This document shows, piece after piece, positions 4,860-7,535 of a stretch of DNA of 7,535 bases. Numbering within the stretch: position 1 is the stretch's first letter; each line of letters begins with the position of its first letter. The stretch spans positions 1 through 7,535 of the forward strand of contig JAGQSP010000285.1 in NCBI GenBank assembly GCA_020439485.1, read 5' to 3'. Under the pieces are notes generated by a model that was not told the DNA's origin, ran no database searches, and saw nothing but the letters and a program-made list of their open reading frames with translations. The position numbers were made by a program, and so were the translations under genes. Origin of the DNA: Acidimicrobiales bacterium (GTDB taxonomy: Bacteria > Actinomycetota > Acidimicrobiia > Acidimicrobiales > Poriferisodalaceae).

Positions 4860-7253
4860 ATGTTTCGCCCCCGCGACCCCCGCCCACGCGCCGAGCGTCA
4901 GCCCGAGGATGTTGCCGTCACGTTCGTGACCGACGACCTGGTCGACCGGTTCGCAACCGCCCTCAGGTCGGCCGTTGCGTGTGCGATCGACACCGAGACC
5001 GTGTTCATTGAACCTGGCCCCGGGCCTCTTCGGGTGGTTTCGGCCGCGACGCGCGACGCATCGGGAGCCGAGCACGCGTGGGTGGTAGACGCCAACCTGG
5101 TCGACCACGTGGCGCTGGCCCAGGCCCTGTCGGGTGTCAACGCGGCGGCCTGGAACGCCGACTTCGACGCGCGGGTCATCGAGCGCGACCTGATCGAGCC
5201 CGCTCAGCTGCGCGGCGCCGACGTGCGACCGGTCGAATGGTGGGACGCCCAGTTGGCCGACGCACTGTTGCATCAAGGGGTCACGGGCTTCGGGTTCTAC
5301 CACGGCCTGGCTTGGGCCGCCGAGTGGTATCTCGGACTGACCGTTCAGGGCAAAGGAACGACTCAGCTGTCCTATCGAGCAGACGGCGATCTGACCCCCG
5401 AACAGATCCGCTATGCCGCTGCCGACGCTGTCGAGACCCTGTGGGTCGCCGAGGTCATCGCGTCGAAGATCGACGCAGCAGGGCTGGGTGAGGTGTGTCG
5501 CCTCGAGCAGGCGGCGAGGCCGTTTCTGGACTCGATGGAGCGCGCCGGACTGCCCTTCGACTGGCAGGGCTGGAACGGTCACCTCGAACACGTCGAGCAA
5601 CAGCTTCAATCGGTTTTGAGCCGCATCGCCGAGGTCACGGGCGGAGGCCAGGCGTCACTGTTCTCCGACACTCTCGAACCGTCCTGGAACCCCGGCAGTG
5701 AGTCTCAGACCAAAGAGGCACTCAATCGTTACTCGGCAGCCGAGGTTCGCCGTTGGGCCGAGATCCACACCGGCGAGGCCCGGCTGCTGAAGCCGACCGA
5801 TCCGCTTCGCGCCGACACGCTGGCCGAGATCGGCGGCACCTTGTGCGAGCTTCTCCTCGCATACCGCGAACACACCAAGATCCTCACCACCTACGGCGAC
5901 AGCATCCACGAACACATCGGGGACGACGGGCGCATCCACCCCGAGTACCTGCAGGTCGTCGGCACCAACACCGGCCGGCTGGCGTCGCGCAATCCGAACG
6001 CACAGAACCTGTCACCGCGGATGAAGCCCCACTTTCGCCCAGACGACGATCGTGTCTTCGTACACGCGGATCTGAGCCAGGCCGAGCTTCGGTTCGTGGC
6101 CCAGGTGTCGGGCGACACCAGCTTGCGCAAGGCGTTCGCCGACGGCGTCGACGTCCACGAGGCCACCGCCGAGCGGATGTTCAGAGTCGACATGACACTG
6201 CTCAAGTCGACCGATCCGGTTCGTCACGCCGAGCTGCGCGCCAAGGCCAAGCGCATCAACTTCGGAATCGTCTATGGACAGCGTGGCGGGGGCCTGGCCC
6301 GAAGCCTGTCGCAGTCGGGTGTGCAGACCACATCGGACGAGGGTCGCGAGCTGCTCGACGCGTATCTCGCGGCCTACCCGGGGGTGTCTTCGTGGTGCGA
6401 CGAGCGCGACGATTTCATCGACAGACTCAGCACCTCCCCCGGCCAGATGGACTGGCAGGCCACACTGCGGCTACACGAACTGTTCCCGGCCATTCGCGAG
6501 ATCCGTCGCGACCTGCGAGAGGCCCTGCGACGCTGGCCAAGCGTCGAGGAGGTGCACGAGCGCACCGGCCTCGACCTGGACGAGGTGGCTTGGGTGCTGT
6601 CGTTTCACGCCCCGGTGGTGTTGACCCACGCCGGCGATCCGTTCTGCTTCGACAGCCTCACCGTCGCCGGCCGCAGGCAGAGGTTCACCATTCACACCGA
6701 GGGCCTACTCGCCCGGGCCGCCGCTACCGTCGTCGGCTCGGTCAAACACGGTCCTGGTCTGGTGCGACAGAGGGTTGCGCGCCGCTTCAAGGTTCCGTTC
6801 GGCATCGACCCACCCGATCTGACCGACGCCGAGATCGACAAGGTGCTCGAAGAACGTGCGCTCCGCCGTGCCGTCATAGACGCGGTAGCCGACATCATGG
6901 GCCCAGAGGCGCTGGATCGTTTGATGAGCAACAGCCTTCAAGGACGCGTGGCCCGCATGGCCAATGCCTACCGAAACGCGCCTATCCAGGGTGGCGTTGC
7001 GGACGTGATGCTCGAGGCCTACGGATATCTCCACCACCGGCTGGCCGAGTTCCCCGACACCCGCGGTGTTCAGACAGTCCACGACAGCGTCGTGGTCGAG
7101 TGTCCCAGATCCATCGCCAAAGAAGTCGCTGTAGCGGTCAAGTCGTGCCTCGAGGACGCCATGTCCAAGTGGTGCCCTGACGTAACACCGCTGGCAGACA
7201 CCGACGTTCGGACCTCGTTGAGCGACTCAGACATCGAGTTCACAATCCCCTGA
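4860..7253 (+). CDS. DEDDy 3'-5' exonuclease / family A DNA polymerase with enlarged fingers-palm region
   Basis: This 797-aa protein has an RNase D-like proofreading domain followed by a Pol I-type polymerase, and no 5' nuclease domain. The exonuclease (about 20-205) keeps all four acidic residues: Asp44 and Glu46 (DTE), Asp103 (WNADFD) and Asp189 with Tyr185 (YAAAD). The thumb and template-primer region (about 215-390) includes WNPGS at 276-280 and GTNTGRLASRNPNAQN at 368-383. Motif A is ADLSQAELR with Asp404 and Glu409. Motif B has Arg460, Lys464, Phe468 and Tyr472. The Q-helix NAPIQG is at 706-711. Motif C is VHDS with Asp742. From Tyr472 to Asp742 there are 270 residues, against 116 in E. 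coli Pol I. The extra length lies at about 522-594 and 612-698, around VAGRRQRF. Codon use does not differ visibly from the neighbours. The ATG at 4860 lacks a Shine-Dalgarno; the first 20 residues are not family-conserved, so a later start is conceivable. It probably serves repair or gap-filling synthesis as a second Pol A, by inference. Confidence 0.92.
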   Translation: MFRPRDPRPRAERQPEDVAVTFVTDDLVDRFATALRSAVACAIDTETVFIEPGPGPLRVVSAATRDASGAEHAWVVDANLVDHVALAQALSGVNAAAWNADFDARVIERDLIEPAQLRGADVRPVEWWDAQLADALLHQGVTGFGFYHGLAWAAEWYLGLTVQGKGTTQLSYRADGDLTPEQIRYAAADAVETLWVAEVIASKIDAAGLGEVCRLEQAARPFLDSMERAGLPFDWQGWNGHLEHVEQQLQSVLSRIAEVTGGGQASLFSDTLEPSWNPGSESQTKEALNRYSAAEVRRWAEIHTGEARLLKPTDPLRADTLAEIGGTLCELLLAYREHTKILTTYGDSIHEHIGDDGRIHPEYLQVVGTNTGRLASRNPNAQNLSPRMKPHFRPDDDRVFVHADLSQAELRFVAQVSGDTSLRKAFADGVDVHEATAERMFRVDMTLLKSTDPVRHAELRAKAKRINFGIVYGQRGGGLARSLSQSGVQTTSDEGRELLDAYLAAYPGVSSWCDERDDFIDRLSTSPGQMDWQATLRLHELFPAIREIRRDLREALRRWPSVEEVHERTGLDLDEVAWVLSFHAPVVLTHAGDPFCFDSLTVAGRRQRFTIHTEGLLARAAATVVGSVKHGPGLVRQRVARRFKVPFGIDPPDLTDAEIDKVLEERALRRAVIDAVADIMGPEALDRLMSNSLQGRVARMANAYRNAPIQGGVADVMLEAYGYLHHRLAEFPDTRGVQTVHDSVVVECPRSIAKEVAVAVKSCLEDAMSKWCPDVTPLADTDVRTSLSDSDIEFTIP

Positions 7254-7284
7254 CCGTGCGGGCTGCACCGGCGGGCGACCGCCC

Positions 7285-7312
7285 TCGACCTCGGGTTGTC
7301 TGCGAGTAAGGT
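7285..7312 (+). promoter_or_regulatory. Possible promoter of the last gene (TCGACC, 16-bp spacer, TAAGGT)
   Basis: TCGACC at 7285-7290 differs from TTGACC at one base, and TAAGGT at 7307-7312 fits TANNNT. A start site near 7319-7322 would leave a leader of about 20 bases carrying the GGGAG ribosome site. It lies in the 88-bp gap after the polymerase gene, where only weak hairpins (4-bp stems, no T-run) are seen. Confidence 0.35.
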
Positions 7313-7341
7313 CAGTTGCCTGTGAGTACGGGAGTTGCGCG

Positions 7342-7535
7342 GTGGGCGAACTGAGCAAGAGAGTGCAGCGAGTAGCTGCCGCCACCGACGAGCGCGGCGC
7401 AGCGTTGTCGCCGCGTGCCGCAGCGCGCGCCGAGCGTCAGAGAGCCTCCCAGGCGGCGCAGGCCGAGCGCGCCGCGCGCATCGAAGCCGACCGGGTCGAG
7501 ACCGACCGGCGATGCGACCTCGCGAAGATCCTCGA
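7342..7535 (+). CDS. Ala/Arg/Glu-rich, probably coiled-coil protein, N-terminal part (runs off right edge)
   Basis: A GTG start with CGGGAG seven bases upstream (7329-7334) opens a frame that stays open to the window end (64 full codons). The product begins MGELSKRVQRVAAATDERG and continues with alternating Ala, Arg, Glu and Gln: ARAERQRASQAAQAERAAR, then IEADRVETDRR. This composition predicts a long charged helix or coiled coil. No signal peptide, membrane segment or enzyme motif appears in the visible part, and I do not recognise the family. Two of the alternative frames here are also GC-rich, so the call rests on the ribosome site, the promoter-like element and the uninterrupted frame. An Ala/Arg bias is easily produced by GC-rich DNA, which lowers certainty. 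Confidence 0.6.
   Translation, partial: MGELSKRVQRVAAATDERGAALSPRAAARAERQRASQAAQAERAARIEADRVETDRRCDLAKIL

Noticed and set aside
4887..4901. 15-base exact repeat (CGCGCCGAGCGTCAG) also found at 7426-7440
   Set aside because: Both copies encode Arg-Ala-Glu-Arg-Gln in unrelated genes. One short match in GC-rich coding DNA is compatible with chance and shared codon use, and there is no flanking structure.
5753..7180. Plus-strand open frame of 475 codons in another frame of the polymerase gene
   Set aside because: Its product is an Arg/Gly/His-rich string typical of an out-of-frame GC-rich translation, while the overlapping frame carries all the polymerase motifs.
7254..7283. Terminator after the polymerase gene
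   Set aside because: Only 4-bp stems (GTGC/GCAC and GGGC/GCCC) with no T-run are visible. This is too weak to call.

Overview
The window is high-GC, gene-dense chromosomal DNA with very short intergenic gaps, start/stop overlaps, and TANNNT-type -10 boxes placed just upstream of some start codons. This, with the gene content (an actinobacterial GlnA4-like synthetase next to a PuuD-like hydrolase, and a proofreading-type family A polymerase), suggests a member of the Actinobacteria (Actinomycetota). A deep lineage such as Acidimicrobiia is possible, but the lineage is an inference and no marker here settles it. There is no sign of phage, IS element, CRISPR array, tRNA or rRNA.

Layout: genes diverge from a 67-bp spacer near 2951-3017. 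Leftward (minus strand) runs a compact set. First is a 209-aa protein that looks SCP2/sterol-carrier-like. It is joined by a TGATG overlap to a 461-aa glutamine-synthetase-family enzyme, probably a gamma-glutamyl-polyamine or -monoamine synthetase. Twelve bases later comes a 234-aa PuuD-like class I glutamine amidotransferase. After a 69-bp gap with an 8-bp perfect hairpin comes the N-terminus of an AIM24/TIGR00266 family protein that runs off the left edge. Rightward (plus strand) are maf (nucleotide pyrophosphatase of the dTTP/UTP type) and, overlapping it by ATGA, a DusB-family tRNA-dihydrouridine synthase. Then come a 797-aa DEDDy-exonuclease/family A DNA polymerase and the start of an Ala/Arg/Glu-rich, probably helical protein cut by the right edge.

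Function: the leftward synthetase and hydrolase form the first and last steps of a gamma-glutamylation route for amines (PuuA/PuuD logic). The oxidase and aldehyde dehydrogenase that would lie between them in the E. coli pathway are not here. The SCP2-like gene that opens the set has no known role in this pathway. The rightward genes are housekeeping: nucleotide-pool cleaning, tRNA modification and DNA synthesis.

The most unusual object is the polymerase. Its catalytic motifs are recognisable, but the stretch between motif B and motif C is about 150 residues longer than in E. coli Pol I. The extra residues fall into two blocks on either side of a Gly-Arg-Arg hairpin. Motif C reads His-Asp-Ser rather than His-Asp-Glu.
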